This document shows, piece by piece, positions 36,168 to 44,694 of a stretch of DNA of 64,000 nt. Origin of the DNA: JBHHZM01 sp046758065 (GTDB taxonomy: Bacteria > Pseudomonadota > Alphaproteobacteria > JAAXGF01); assembly GCA_046758065.1 (NCBI GenBank), contig JBHHZM010000001.1:1-64000 (forward strand), written 5' to 3'. Position 1 is the first letter of the stretch. Every line of letters starts with the position of its first letter. A model generated the notes under the pieces. That model made no database searches, had not been told where the DNA came from, and worked only from the letters and a program-made list of their open reading frames with translations. A program made the translations under genes and the position numbers.

Positions 36168-36746
36168 TTGAAGAAGATCGCGTTCGCTTTCCTTCTGACT
36201 TTCCTGCTGTCGGCGCCCGCCCGGGCGGGCCTCAACGCGGGCGTTACGGCTTACGAGCGCGGCGATTACACGACCGCCCTCAAGGAGCTTTCACCGCTCG
36301 CCGAGGAGGGCGACGCGGCCGCCCAATACTACCTCGGGGCACTCTACGAAAGCGGGTTCGACGCCGCGCCCGACTACGACAAGGCAATCGGCTGGTACCG
36401 CCGCGCGGCGGCGCAGCGGTTCGCCAGGGCGCAGTATCATCTCGGTCAGCTCTACGAGATCGGCGAAGGCGTCGAGCGCGATTACACGCAGGCCGCCGAA
36501 TGGTACCGGCGCGCCGCGAAGGGAGGCTACGCCCCCGCGCAGAGCAATCTCGCGCGCCTTTACCTGAAGGGTCTGGGGGTGGCGCAAGACTACTATCAGT
36601 CGTACCTGTGGGCCATGATCGCGATGCAGCAGGGCTATACGCCGGCCAAGAAGCACAGCAAGAAGGCGGCGGTGCGCCTGTCGTCCGGCGCGATGACCGA
36701 CGCCCAGCAGCGCGCGCGCAAGTGGCTGGAGGATCGGGCGCAGTAG
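36168..36746 (+). CDS. Exported Sel1-repeat (TPR-like) protein
   Basis: Protein of 192 residues with an N-terminal signal peptide (MKKIAFAFLLTFLLSAPARA, cut after about residue 20). Sel1-like repeats of about 36 residues follow, each with the AQYYLGxLYE / AxxWYRRAA pattern, three clear and a fourth partial at the C-terminus. The likely location is periplasmic. Sel1 repeats mediate protein contacts; no specific function can be given. The start is TTG at 36168; no better start codon fits the signal peptide. Preceded by a CtrA-like box. Confidence 0.85.
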   Translation: MKKIAFAFLLTFLLSAPARAGLNAGVTAYERGDYTTALKELSPLAEEGDAAAQYYLGALYESGFDAAPDYDKAIGWYRRAAAQRFARAQYHLGQLYEIGEGVERDYTQAAEWYRRAAKGGYAPAQSNLARLYLKGLGVAQDYYQSYLWAMIAMQQGYTPAKKHSKKAAVRLSSGAMTDAQQRARKWLEDRAQ

Positions 36747-36764
36747 CACGACCGCGCTGATCCC

Positions 36765-36794
36765 TTGACCGTTTGACCCGGCGCTCCCTAGACT
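36765..36794 (+). promoter_or_regulatory. Possible promoter of the acyl-CoA synthetase operon
   Basis: TTGACC (36765-36770), 18-base spacer, TAGACT (36789-36794), about 64 bases before the acyl-CoA synthetase ATG. Confidence 0.4.
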
Positions 36795-36857
36795 CTTCGA
36801 ACCGACCGGCCAAACTCCGAACGATCGCCGGCGGCGAGGGCCCAAGGGGAGGGTGCC

Positions 36858-38510
36858 ATGCACGGCCTGATGATGGACACGCCCCTGATGGTCTCGTCGA
36901 TCATCAGGTATGCCGCCAACTGCCACGGCGCGACCGAGATCGTTTCGCGCACGGTCGAGGGGCCGATCCACCGCTATACCTATCGCGACTGCTACCGTCG
37001 GGTGCAACGGCTCGCCAACGCGCTCACGGCGCTGGGCGCGAAGCCCGACGACCGCATCGCCACGCTGGCGTGGAACGGCTACCGCCATTTCGAGCTCTAC
37101 TACGCGATCTCCGGCGTCGGCGCGGTCTGCCACACCATCAACCCGCGGCTGTTCGCCGAACAGATCGTCTACATCGTCAACCACGCCGCGGACCGCTTCG
37201 TCTTCGTCGATCTCGATCTGGTGCCGCTGGTCGAACGGCTCGCCGGGTGCTTCGCCGGCGTCGAGGGTTTCGTCGTCATGACCGACGAGGCGCATATGCC
37301 CGAAACCACGCTGCTCGGCGCGCTCTGTTACGAGACGCTGATCGGCGGGCAGCCCGGGCGCTTCGACTGGCCCGAGTTCGACGAACGCCAGGCGGCGGCG
37401 CTGTGCTACACCTCGGGCACCACGGGCGAGCCCAAGGGCGTGCTCTACAGCCACCGCTCGACGGTGCTTCACGCCTTCGGCTTCCTCGCCAGTGCTTCCG
37501 GGTTCAGCGCGCAGGATACGGTGCTGCCGGTGGTGCCCATGTTCCACGTCAACGCCTGGGGGGCGCCCTATTCGGCGGCGGTCTGCGGCGCCAAGCTCGT
37601 CTTCGCCGGAACGAGGCTCGACGGCGCGAGCCTTCACGAATTGCTCGCCGGCGAACGGGTGACCGTATCGCTGGGCGTGCCCACGGTGTGGCTCGCGCTG
37701 GTCGAGTATCTGCGCGAGACCGGCAAGCGTCTCGACGATCTGCGCATGCTCGTCATCGGCGGGGCGGCGCCGCCGCTCTCGCTGATCACCGCGCTCGAAG
37801 AGGAGTACGGCGTCGACGTCTGGCATGGCTGGGGCATGACCGAGACCAGCCCGGTGGGGGCGGTCGGCATCCACCGTCACGCTCTCGCGGGTCTCGACCG
37901 CGACGACCGGCTCCGGCTCAAGCTCAAGCAGGGGCAGAGGTTCTTCGGCGTCGATATGAAGATCGTCGACGACGCGGGGCGCGAACTGCCGCAGGACGGC
38001 GTTGCGGAGGGCGAACTCCTGGTGCGCGGGCCCTGGATCGCCGGCGGCTACTACCGCAACGCGGCGGCGACCGCCGCGGCCTTCGACGACGACGGCTGGT
38101 TCCGCACCGGCGACGTCGCCACGATCGATCCCGACGGCCATGTACGCATCACCGATCGCGCCAAGGACCTGATCAAGTCGGGGGGCGAGTGGATCAGCTC
38201 GATCGACCTCGAGAACGCGGCCATGGCGCATCCCGACGTCGCCCGCGTCGCGGCCATCGCGCTGCCGCATCCGAAGTGGGGCGAGCGACCGCTGCTCGTC
38301 GTCGTGCCGCGCGAGGGCGCCGCGCCGACGCGCGACGACATCATCGGTTTCCTCGCGGGCAAGGTCGCCAAATGGTGGCTGCCCGACGATGTGGTCTTTG
38401 CCGACGATCTGCCGCTCTCGGCGACCGGCAAGGTCTCGAAGATCGCGCTGCGCGAAACCTATCGCGACCACCCGTTGCCGACGGTCGCGAAGACGCGGCA
38501 CGGCGCGTAA
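36858..38510 (+). CDS. Acyl-CoA synthetase (fatty-acid-CoA ligase, AMP-forming)
   Basis: ANL-superfamily adenylating enzyme of 550 residues. Motifs: P-loop [19 protein letters not shown] (about residues 182-200), [12 protein letters not shown], the hinge/AMP region [16 protein letters not shown] and [16 protein letters not shown], and the catalytic lysine in SATGKVSK near residue 530. It resembles the medium/long-chain group (AlkK-like). The chain length it prefers is not readable. It has a GGGGAGGG ribosome binding site and heads a run with an SDR and an Ldh-type dehydrogenase, suggesting catabolism of an acid or hydroxy-acid. Confidence 0.92.
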   Translation: MHGLMMDTPLMVSSIIRYAANCHGATEIVSRTVEGPIHRYTYRDCYRRVQRLANALTALGAKPDDRIATLAWNGYRHFELYYAISGVGAVCHTINPRLFAEQIVYIVNHAADRFVFVDLDLVPLVERLAGCFAGVEGFVVMTDEAHMPETTLLGALCYETLIGGQPGRFDWPEFDERQAAALCYTSGTTGEPKGVLYSHRSTVLHAFGFLASASGFSAQDTVLPVVPMFHVNAWGAPYSAAVCGAKLVFAGTRLDGASLHELLAGERVTVSLGVPTVWLALVEYLRETGKRLDDLRMLVIGGAAPPLSLITALEEEYGVDVWHGWGMTETSPVGAVGIHRHALAGLDRDDRLRLKLKQGQRFFGVDMKIVDDAGRELPQDGVAEGELLVRGPWIAGGYYRNAAATAAAFDDDGWFRTGDVATIDPDGHVRITDRAKDLIKSGGEWISSIDLENAAMAHPDVARVAAIALPHPKWGERPLLVVVPREGAAPTRDDIIGFLAGKVAKWWLPDDVVFADDLPLSATGKVSKIALRETYRDHPLPTVAKTRHGA

Positions 38511-38546
38511 CCGTCGGACGGAAAGGCCAGCGGGGAGGAAATCCGG

Positions 38547-39311
38547 ATGGAAAGCCTGGACGGCAAGGTCGCCTGGGTAACCGGCGGCGGCAGCGGCATC
38601 GGCCGGGCGGCGGCGCTTGCGCTCGCCGGCGCCGGCGCGCGCATCGTGCTCTCGGGCCGGCGCGAGGCCCGGCTCGGCGACACCGCACGCGAGATCGCCG
38701 AGGCCGGCGGCGAGGCCGTGGTCGAACCGCTCGACGTCAGCGAGCGCGCGGCCGTTGCCACGGCGGCGAAGCGGATCGGGGACCGGTTCGGCCGGCTCGA
38801 CATCCTGCTCAACAATGCCGGTCTCAACACCGTGCGCCGGCGGTTCGCCGATCTCGATCCCGAGACCTGGCGCCGTGTCGTCGACGTCAATCTCAACGGC
38901 GCCTTCTACTGCGCCGCCGCGGCGCTGCCGATGATGCGCGACCGGGGCGAGGGCCTGATCATCAACGTCAGCTCCTGGGCGGGACGTTACAACTCGGTCG
39001 TCAGCGGGCCGGCCTACGGCGCGGCGAAGCACGGCATGCTGGCGCTCAACGCCAGCCTCAATATGGAGGAATGCCGCCACGGCATCCGCGCTTGCGCCAT
39101 CTGTCCCGGCGAAGTCAACACCCCGATCCTCGACCAGCGGCCGGCGCCGCTCGGCGACGAGGAGAAGGCGCGCATGCTCCAGCCCGAGGACCTGGCCGAA
39201 ATCGTGCTGTTCGTCGCTCGCATGCCACGTCACGTCTGTCTCAACGAGATTCTCGTCAGCCCGACCTGGAACCGCAGTTTCATCGGGTTGACGATCCCCG
39301 GGCCGGCGTGA
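38547..39311 (+). CDS. SDR-family NAD(P)-dependent oxidoreductase
   Basis: Classical short-chain dehydrogenase of 254 residues: cofactor motif TGGGSGIG (about residues 12-19), NNAG, catalytic Ser in NVSSWAG and YGAAK (about residues 155-159), and the substrate-side ICPGEVNTPIL. Substrate unknown. It sits 36 bases after the acyl-CoA synthetase, and its stop overlaps the start of the Ldh-type gene, so the three are almost certainly co-transcribed. Confidence 0.92.
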   Translation: MESLDGKVAWVTGGGSGIGRAAALALAGAGARIVLSGRREARLGDTAREIAEAGGEAVVEPLDVSERAAVATAAKRIGDRFGRLDILLNNAGLNTVRRRFADLDPETWRRVVDVNLNGAFYCAAAALPMMRDRGEGLIINVSSWAGRYNSVVSGPAYGAAKHGMLALNASLNMEECRHGIRACAICPGEVNTPILDQRPAPLGDEEKARMLQPEDLAEIVLFVARMPRHVCLNEILVSPTWNRSFIGLTIPGPA

Positions 39312-40420
39312 ACGCCGCGGCGCCGATGACCGTTCCGGTCGAGAAGGCGTGGATCGAGCGGCTGGTTGCCGACATCTTCGTTGCCGCGGGCTGTTCGGGC
39401 GTCGAAGCGGCGGCGATCGCCGGGCGACTCGTCGAGGCCAATCTCGCGGGGCACGACAGCCACGGCGTCATCCGCGTGCCGCGCTACGTCAAGATGCTGC
39501 GTGAGGGCGAGGTCTTTCCCGACCGCACCATGACGGTGGTCAGCGAGAACGCTGCAATGGCCGTGGTCGACGGCAACCTCGGCTTCGGTCAGACGATCGG
39601 GCCGCAGGCGGTGCGGCTCGGCATCGACAAGGCGCGGGCAGGCGGCGTCGCGGTCGTTGCGCTCAGACGCGCGGGCCATCTCGGCCGCATTGGCGACTGG
39701 GCGGAGATGGCGGCCGAGGCCGGGTTTGTCTCGCTCCATTTCGTCAATGTTTCGGGAAGCCTTCTGGTGGCGCCGTTCGGCGGGGTCGAGCGCCGGCTGG
39801 GGACCAATCCGGTGGCGATCGGCGTACCGCTGGCGGGCGCGCCGCCGCTGGTCCTCGACTTCGCCACCTCGGTCGTCGCCGAGGGCAAGGCGCTGGTCGC
39901 GTTCCAAGGCGGCCCGGCGTTGCCCGAGGGCAGCCTGATCGACGACGACGGCAAGCCGACCGCCGACCCCGGCGCGTTCTACGGCGCGGCCGGCGCGGAT
40001 ACGCCGCCGAGCGCGCGCCGCGGCCGGGGCGCGTTGCGTGCCATGGGCGAGCACAAGGGTTCGGGCCTTTCGTTCATGTGCGAGATACTTGCCGGCGCGC
40101 TTGCCGGCTCGGGCTGCGCCGCTTCCGACAAGCACCATGTCTTCAACGGCATGCTGTCGGTCTACATGGACGTCGCCGCCTTCGACGCGCAGCACGCCTT
40201 CGCCGCCGAGGTGCGCCGCTTCGTCGATTTTTTCAAGAGCGCCCGGCCGGCGTGCGCGGGCGGCGAGGTCCTCGTCCCCGGCGAGATCGAGCGCCGGCGA
40301 CGCGCCGAACGTCTGGCCCGCGGCATCCCGCTGAGCGAGACGACGCGACGGGTGCTGGCCGATGCCGCGCGCAGCGTTGGCCTGGACGAAGCGCGCATCG
40401 GCGCGGGACTTGGTCTCTGA
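39308..40420 (+). CDS. Ldh-family (type 2 malate/L-lactate/sulfolactate-like) dehydrogenase
   Basis: NAD(P)-dependent oxidoreductase of the non-Rossmann LDH2/MDG2 fold, 370 residues. Family features: NLAGHDSHGVIRVPRYVK (catalytic His, about residues 46-63), RRAGHLGRIGDWAEMAAEAG, GTNPVAIGVPL, LDFATSVVAEGK and MGEHKGSGLSFMCEILAG. Members act on 2-hydroxy acids such as malate, lactate, ureidoglycolate or sulfolactate. GTG 39308 overlaps the SDR stop (GTGA); ATG 39326 is an alternative start. Last gene of the three-gene run. Confidence 0.9.
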   Translation: MNAAAPMTVPVEKAWIERLVADIFVAAGCSGVEAAAIAGRLVEANLAGHDSHGVIRVPRYVKMLREGEVFPDRTMTVVSENAAMAVVDGNLGFGQTIGPQAVRLGIDKARAGGVAVVALRRAGHLGRIGDWAEMAAEAGFVSLHFVNVSGSLLVAPFGGVERRLGTNPVAIGVPLAGAPPLVLDFATSVVAEGKALVAFQGGPALPEGSLIDDDGKPTADPGAFYGAAGADTPPSARRGRGALRAMGEHKGSGLSFMCEILAGALAGSGCAASDKHHVFNGMLSVYMDVAAFDAQHAFAAEVRRFVDFFKSARPACAGGEVLVPGEIERRRRAERLARGIPLSETTRRVLADAARSVGLDEARIGAGLGL

Positions 40421-40473
40421 AGCGGACAACCAACTCGATCGGGAAGCTCTGAGGGGCTCACGATTTGTTTACT

Positions 40474-40487
40474 GGACTGATCGGTCC
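40474..40487. promoter_or_regulatory. TetR operator copy 1 (upstream of the tetR-family gene)
   Basis: GGACTGATCGGTCC, a near-perfect 14-base palindrome with one mismatched pair. It lies 50 bases before the regulator start, in the promoter region. The half-site is shared with the copy at 41140-41151. Confidence 0.6.
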
Positions 40488-40536
40488 GGAATAGCTATAT
40501 CGGCTTCATCGCACATGGATGAAAGAGCTTCCGGTA

Positions 40537-41121
40537 ATGGCGCGGCCACGGGAATTCGACGAGAACGAGGCGCTCGCCCGGGCGATGCAGGTGTTCTGGA
40601 GCAAGGGCTACGAAGCGACCTCGCTCTGCGACCTGATCGAGGCCATGGGGCTGTCGAAGAGCAGCTTCTACGACACCTTCGGCAGCAAGCACGACCTCTT
40701 TCTCTCGGCCATAGACCACTACAACGAGACCGTCGCCTCGCGTCGCGTCGCCGGCGTGATCGCCGACGCCGAAAACGTGAGGGCCGGAATCGCCAGGGTG
40801 TTCGCTGGTGTCGTCGACGACACGGCGGCGGGCGGCGAACGGCGCGGCTGCTTCATCAACAACTGCGCGGTCGAGCTCGCGCCCCGCGATAGCGCCGCCG
40901 CGGCTCGGGTGAGCGCCGGCTTCGCCCACATGGAAACCGCGTTCTTCGAGGCGGTGCGGCAGGGGCAGGCGAGCGGCGAGATCGGCGCCGGGCGCGACGC
41001 GCGGGCGCTGGCGCGCTATCTGACGAGCAGCCTCAACGGCGTCATCGTCATGGCCAAGGCCAACGCCGACCGGGCGGTGCTCGATGACGTGGTGCGCGTC
41101 GTGTTGGCGGCGCTCGATTGA
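40537..41121 (+). CDS. TetR/AcrR-family transcriptional regulator
   Basis: Repressor of 194 residues. The N-terminal helix-turn-helix reads LIEAMGLSKSSFYDTFGSKHDLF (about residues 31-53), preceded by ARPREFDENEALARAMQVFWSKGYEATS. The C-terminal ligand domain contains ERRGCFINNCAVELAPRD, with two cysteines where the NemR-like branch has sensing or structural residues. MARP at 40537 is taken as the start because it is the family N-terminus and GAAAGAG lies upstream; ATG 40519 is possible. Matching palindromes before this gene and before the next transcription unit suggest it represses itself and the AhpD-like gene, perhaps in response to an electrophile or aromatic compound. Confidence 0.92.
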   Translation: MARPREFDENEALARAMQVFWSKGYEATSLCDLIEAMGLSKSSFYDTFGSKHDLFLSAIDHYNETVASRRVAGVIADAENVRAGIARVFAGVVDDTAAGGERRGCFINNCAVELAPRDSAAAARVSAGFAHMETAFFEAVRQGQASGEIGAGRDARALARYLTSSLNGVIVMAKANADRAVLDDVVRVVLAALD

Positions 41122-41139
41122 TGTTTTTTGAATTATCTG

Positions 41140-41151
41140 GACCGTTCGGTC
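41140..41151. promoter_or_regulatory. TetR operator copy 2 (upstream of the peptide/AhpD-like unit)
   Basis: GACCGTTCGGTC, a perfect inverted repeat of five bases around TT, 18 bases after the regulator stop. Aligns with GGACTGATCGGTCC before the regulator (shared frame GGAC-YG-NT-CGGTC). Confidence 0.6.
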
Positions 41152-41191
41152 TTGAATTGTGAATGAAATGGCAAACGAAAGGAGAGGGACC

Positions 41192-41338
41192 ATGCAAAGC
41201 GATTACAGCACGCCCGCAAGACCGCTCCGCGAGCGGGCCGACCGGGAGACCGAGACGACCCTGTTCATGCTCAACTGCTACGACATCTGGAGCGCGTCGC
41301 AACCGGCGCGATTCGATTGCCGGACAGCGGGAGAATGA
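41192..41338 (+). CDS. Small ORF, 48 residues, unknown
   Basis: ATG with a strong ribosome binding site (GGAGAGGG at 41181-41188), directly after TetR operator copy 2. The peptide starts MQSDYSTPARPLRERADRE and ends FDCRTAGE; it contains two Cys and one Trp, with no membrane segment. I do not recognise it. It could be a genuine small protein of the TetR regulon, a leader peptide, or the surviving start of a truncated gene. The AhpD-like gene follows after 71 bases with its own AGGAG site. Confidence 0.45.
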   Translation: MQSDYSTPARPLRERADRETETTLFMLNCYDIWSASQPARFDCRTAGE

Positions 41339-41409
41339 GCCCCGCTTGTGCGAATACACCGGCGCATGAACCTGACCCAATCCAAAGATAGAGACAAGGA
41401 GCCAGACTG

Positions 41410-41970
41410 ATGACCAGCTTTTCGATCCACACGCCCGCAACCGCGCCTGAGGCGGCGCGGCCGATTTTCGACGACGTCAAGGGCAAGTTCGGCTTCGTGC
41501 CCAACCTCATGGGCGCGCTGGCCGAAGCGCCGACGGCGCTTGAGGCCTACGTTACGCTGTCCGACATATTCGCACGGTCGTCACTCACGCCGGCCGAGCG
41601 CGACGTCGTCACCATCGCGGTGAGCGCCAAAAACGGCTGCACCTACTGCGTCGCCGCGCACTCGATGAGCGCGGCCATGAAGAAGCTGCCCGAGGACGTG
41701 ATCGCCGCGCTGCGCGACGGCCGGCCGATCGGCGATGCGCGGCTCGAGGCGTTGCGCCGCTTCGCCGAAGCGGTGGTCGAAAAGCGCGGCTGGGTGACCG
41801 ACGACGACGTGCAGGCGTTCCTCGCCGCCGGCTTCGGCCGCGCCCAGGCGCTCGACGTCGTTCTCGGCGTCGCTTTCAAGACGCTCTCGAACTACGCCAA
41901 CCATCTCGTCGGCACCCCGCTCGATGCGGCGTTCGCTCCGCGCGCGTGGCAGCCGCGCAAGGCCGGCTGA
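41410..41970 (+). CDS. AhpD-like / carboxymuconolactone decarboxylase family protein
   Basis: All-helical protein of 186 residues with the redox pair and base of AhpD-type peroxidases in SAKNGCTYCVAAHS (Cys-x-x-Cys-x-x-x-His, about residues 76-86). The N-terminal FDDVKGKFGFVPNLMGALAEAP and C-terminal NYANHLVGTPLD are typical of the uncharacterised alkylhydroperoxidase-like group. A role in peroxide or electrophile defence is likely by family. It probably belongs to the TetR regulon through operator copy 2. Confidence 0.9.
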   Translation: MTSFSIHTPATAPEAARPIFDDVKGKFGFVPNLMGALAEAPTALEAYVTLSDIFARSSLTPAERDVVTIAVSAKNGCTYCVAAHSMSAAMKKLPEDVIAALRDGRPIGDARLEALRRFAEAVVEKRGWVTDDDVQAFLAAGFGRAQALDVVLGVAFKTLSNYANHLVGTPLDAAFAPRAWQPRKAG

Positions 41971-42018
41971 AGTTTCGACGCACGGCCCCATCATGGAGAC
42001 GTCACTATGATCGACCTC

Positions 42019-42167
42019 TAACAGGCTGCTGAAAAAGTGCTGTCGCTCGCCCTCCTGCTTCGACACGCTCAGCATGAGGGCGAGCGAATCCAAGGGATTG
42101 ACCTCACCCTGAGCCCGTCGAAGGGTGAGGCCTCCCCCACTCTCAATACTTTTTCAGCAGCCTGCTA
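42019..42167. mobile_element. MITE-like element with 20-base terminal inverted repeats
   Basis: Left end 42019-42038 (TAACAGGCTGCTGAAAAAGT) and right end 42148-42167 are inverted repeats matching at 19 of 20 positions. The GGCTGCTGAAAAAG core is reminiscent of terminal repeats of some transposase families. The 149-base element codes for nothing. It folds further through two inner hairpins: CTCGCCCTC (42046-42054) with GAGGGCGAG (42076-42084), and CTCACCCT (42103-42110) with AGGGTGAG (42122-42129). Its right end supplies the TAG stop (42165-42167) of the GltD-like gene. The parent transposase is not in the window. Confidence 0.75.
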
Positions 42168-44693
42168 ATGCCCGCCGACGAGGGCGATCCCGGTCGCCTC
42201 GGAAGTGGCGAGCGTCAGCGCCCGCATGTCCTCGGGCTCGAGGTTGTGCAGCTTGGTCTTGCCGGTGCAGCGCGCCATCATCGACGCCTCGCCCGAGCTC
42301 GCCTTGATGATGCCGGCCACCGCATGGGCGCGCTCCTCCTCGGTGCGGTCGGCGCTGAAGCGGACGCCGTGGTCCGCGGTGATTTCACCGCCCGCGGCGA
42401 GCGCCGCCGCGACCCCCAGCACCGCCGCGACGCAGCCCAGCCCGATCACCTTGGCCGCGTCGGTGCCCGAACGCACGCCGCCGAAATAAACCAGGTCGAT
42501 TTCCTCCTCGCGACGGATGCGGCGGAGGATGCGTATCGTGTCGCGCAGGATGGCGAGATCGGGAGAGGCGGCGAGCTCGGCCCCGGACGCGCCCAGGCGG
42601 GCGCTGCCGTCGAGCAGCAGCATGTCGAACCCGGCGCCGAGCGCGTAGGGGATCGCCTCTTCGAGTGCTTGCGGCGAAGAAACCGCCAGTCCCAGGATCT
42701 GATCGTCGTGAAACCGCCTGACGTCGAGCGCGGCGAAGCGCTCGCCCGGCGCGTAGATCAGCGCGGCGGCATTGGCGCTCGGCGCGGTTTCGCCCGGCGC
42801 CACGAGCTGCAACCAGGGAACGTCGTCGCCGATCGGGCGGACGCCGATGTAGCCGCAACCGCTTTCGGCCAGACCCAGCGCCACGCCCCGGCGCACGTCG
42901 TCGGGCGCGTCGTCGAAGCCGGCGACGAAGAAGGGCTGCGGCAGCGCCATGCCGCCGCCGATCTCGGTGCTCACCTTGCAGGCTTCGCGATAGGGATCGA
43001 TGACCAGCCGAGACAGGTTCGCCGGCAGGAAAACGAGATCGTCGAGGGTCGCCGGGCGGTCCTCGGGGAAGGGATTGTCGCGGGGTCGGAGCCGCTTCGC
43101 CAGCATCGCCGCCTGTCCGGCGTGATCGCCCGGGTTGGTGCGCGCCATGGCGAAGATGTCTTCGCGGTGATGCACCGCGTAGTCGGCCGAGCCGGTCTCG
43201 GCGTCGCAGCGGTAACAGCGCGCCGTTTCGCGGCGCGCGGTTTCCCAGTCGTAGGTGGCCTCGATCTCGGGAAAAGCTGCCGGATCCTTGCCCAGGCCGA
43301 AGAACTCGGGGTGATGCATCCCGAGTTTTTCCCAGAGCGGGTCCTGCGCGACCGGAACCCGGCGCGTCCGATAGGGCGTGCGATAGGGCAGCGGATCGTC
43401 GCGACCGTCGAGATAAGCCTTGATGTAATAAGCCGCCCGCTGGCCGTGATGCATCGCCATGACGATGGTCGAGCCGCCGAACGCGCCGTCGCCGGCCGCG
43501 AACACGTTGGCGTCGGGCGTCGTCATGCCGTCGAAGTCGGCGCGCACGCGATCGGCGCCCATCAGGCCGGCGGCGTCGAGGTCTTGGCACGCCGCGTACT
43601 GCCCGACCGCCGCGATGACCATGCCGCAGGAGATGACGTGCTCGCTGCCCGCGACGTCTACCGGGCGGCGGCGGCCGTCGGCGTCGGGCTCGCCGGCTTC
43701 GGTGCGGACGCAGTGGAGTGCGAGGCCGTTGCCCTGCTGCGAAACCGAAACCTGACGCGTGTTGTAGATGAACTCGATGCCTTCCGCGATCGCGCCTTCG
43801 AGTTCGATCTTGCGCGCCGGAATTTCCTCGGGACCGCGGCGATAGAGCACCTTGACCTGCGCGCAGCCCGGCAGTCGCCGGGCGACCCGGCAGGCGTCCA
43901 TCGCCACGTCGCCGCCGCCGATGACGACGACCGTCTCCGGCATCTCGGGGCGTGCGCCCGCGTTGACCCGGCGCAGGAACTCGACCCCGTCGACGATGCG
44001 CGGGTCGTCCTCGCCGGGGATGTTCATGCGCTTGCCCCACCAGGCGCCGATGGTGAGAAGCACGGCGTCGTGCCGCGTCTTGAGCTCTTCGAGCGTCACC
44101 CCGGCGCCGAGCGCCGTGTTGAAGTGGAAATGAAGGCCCGGGCAGCGTTTGGTCAACCGCTCGATGTCTTCGTCGATGATGCCGGGCGGCAGACGGAACG
44201 CCGGGATTCCCCAGCTCATCATGCCGCCGGGGCGGTCGGTCATCTCGTAGACATGGACCTCGAAGCCGGCGACGCAGAGATCGTGCGCGGCGACCAGCCC
44301 GGCGGGACCGGCGCCGACGACGCCCACCGTCTCGTTGCGCGTGATCGCCGCCGCCGGCGGCTCGTAGTCGCGACCGAGCTTGTCCATGACGAAGCGCTTG
44401 AGATTGCGTATCTGCAACGGACCGTCGCTCGCGGTGCGCCGGCAGGCGGGTTCGCACGGCGCGTCGCACACCCGGCCGCAGATCGAGCTGAACGGATTGG
44501 TCGCGGTGATCGCCTCGAACGCCTCGTGGAACTTCCCTTCCCAGATATAGGCGATGTACGAAGGCGCGTCGGTGCCGACGGGACAGGCGACCTGGCACGG
44601 CGCCGGGACGAAGTGGGGATCGGCGGTGTCGTCGGCGAAGTCTTCGGGCGCGAACGTCTCGGGCGTATCGTCGGGCATTCGATCGTCCGGCAT
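42165..44693 (-). CDS. GltD-like FAD oxidoreductase with C-terminal FMN/TIM-barrel-like domain
   Basis: Protein of 842 residues. N-terminal part, glutamate synthase small-subunit-like: Fe-S cysteines in CQVACPVGTDAPSYI and CGRVCDAPCEPACRR (about residues 33-85), FAD motif GVVGAGPAGLVAAHDL (about 122-137), NADPH motif VIGGGDVAMDACRVARRL and the FAD-contact TPDANVFAAGDG. From about residue 560 it continues into a domain with CKVSTEIGGG, YFGGVRSGTDAAKVIGLG and CTGKTKLHN, resembling a degenerate GltB FMN barrel. Together with the two upstream genes it should form a glutamate-synthase-like complex. Its stop codon lies in the end of the MITE-like element, but the C-terminus looks complete. Confidence 0.85.
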   Translation of the reverse strand: MPDDRMPDDTPETFAPEDFADDTADPHFVPAPCQVACPVGTDAPSYIAYIWEGKFHEAFEAITATNPFSSICGRVCDAPCEPACRRTASDGPLQIRNLKRFVMDKLGRDYEPPAAAITRNETVGVVGAGPAGLVAAHDLCVAGFEVHVYEMTDRPGGMMSWGIPAFRLPPGIIDEDIERLTKRCPGLHFHFNTALGAGVTLEELKTRHDAVLLTIGAWWGKRMNIPGEDDPRIVDGVEFLRRVNAGARPEMPETVVVIGGGDVAMDACRVARRLPGCAQVKVLYRRGPEEIPARKIELEGAIAEGIEFIYNTRQVSVSQQGNGLALHCVRTEAGEPDADGRRRPVDVAGSEHVISCGMVIAAVGQYAACQDLDAAGLMGADRVRADFDGMTTPDANVFAAGDGAFGGSTIVMAMHHGQRAAYYIKAYLDGRDDPLPYRTPYRTRRVPVAQDPLWEKLGMHHPEFFGLGKDPAAFPEIEATYDWETARRETARCYRCDAETGSADYAVHHREDIFAMARTNPGDHAGQAAMLAKRLRPRDNPFPEDRPATLDDLVFLPANLSRLVIDPYREACKVSTEIGGGMALPQPFFVAGFDDAPDDVRRGVALGLAESGCGYIGVRPIGDDVPWLQLVAPGETAPSANAAALIYAPGERFAALDVRRFHDDQILGLAVSSPQALEEAIPYALGAGFDMLLLDGSARLGASGAELAASPDLAILRDTIRILRRIRREEEIDLVYFGGVRSGTDAAKVIGLGCVAAVLGVAAALAAGGEITADHGVRFSADRTEEERAHAVAGIIKASSGEASMMARCTGKTKLHNLEPEDMRALTLATSEATGIALVGGH

Positions 44694-44694
44694 G

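Noticed and set aside
36291..39233. Long minus-strand frame opposite the Sel1, acyl-CoA synthetase and SDR genes.
   Set aside because: It spans three separate real genes and two intergenic gaps with no sensible product.
41163..41369. A 68-codon plus-strand frame after the TetR gene.
   Set aside because: It lacks a ribosome binding site, and the overlapping 48-residue frame at 41192 has a strong one.
42019..42167. CRISPR-like repeat.
   Set aside because: There is one inverted-repeat pair with inner hairpins and no array of direct repeats and spacers. It is a single MITE-like element.
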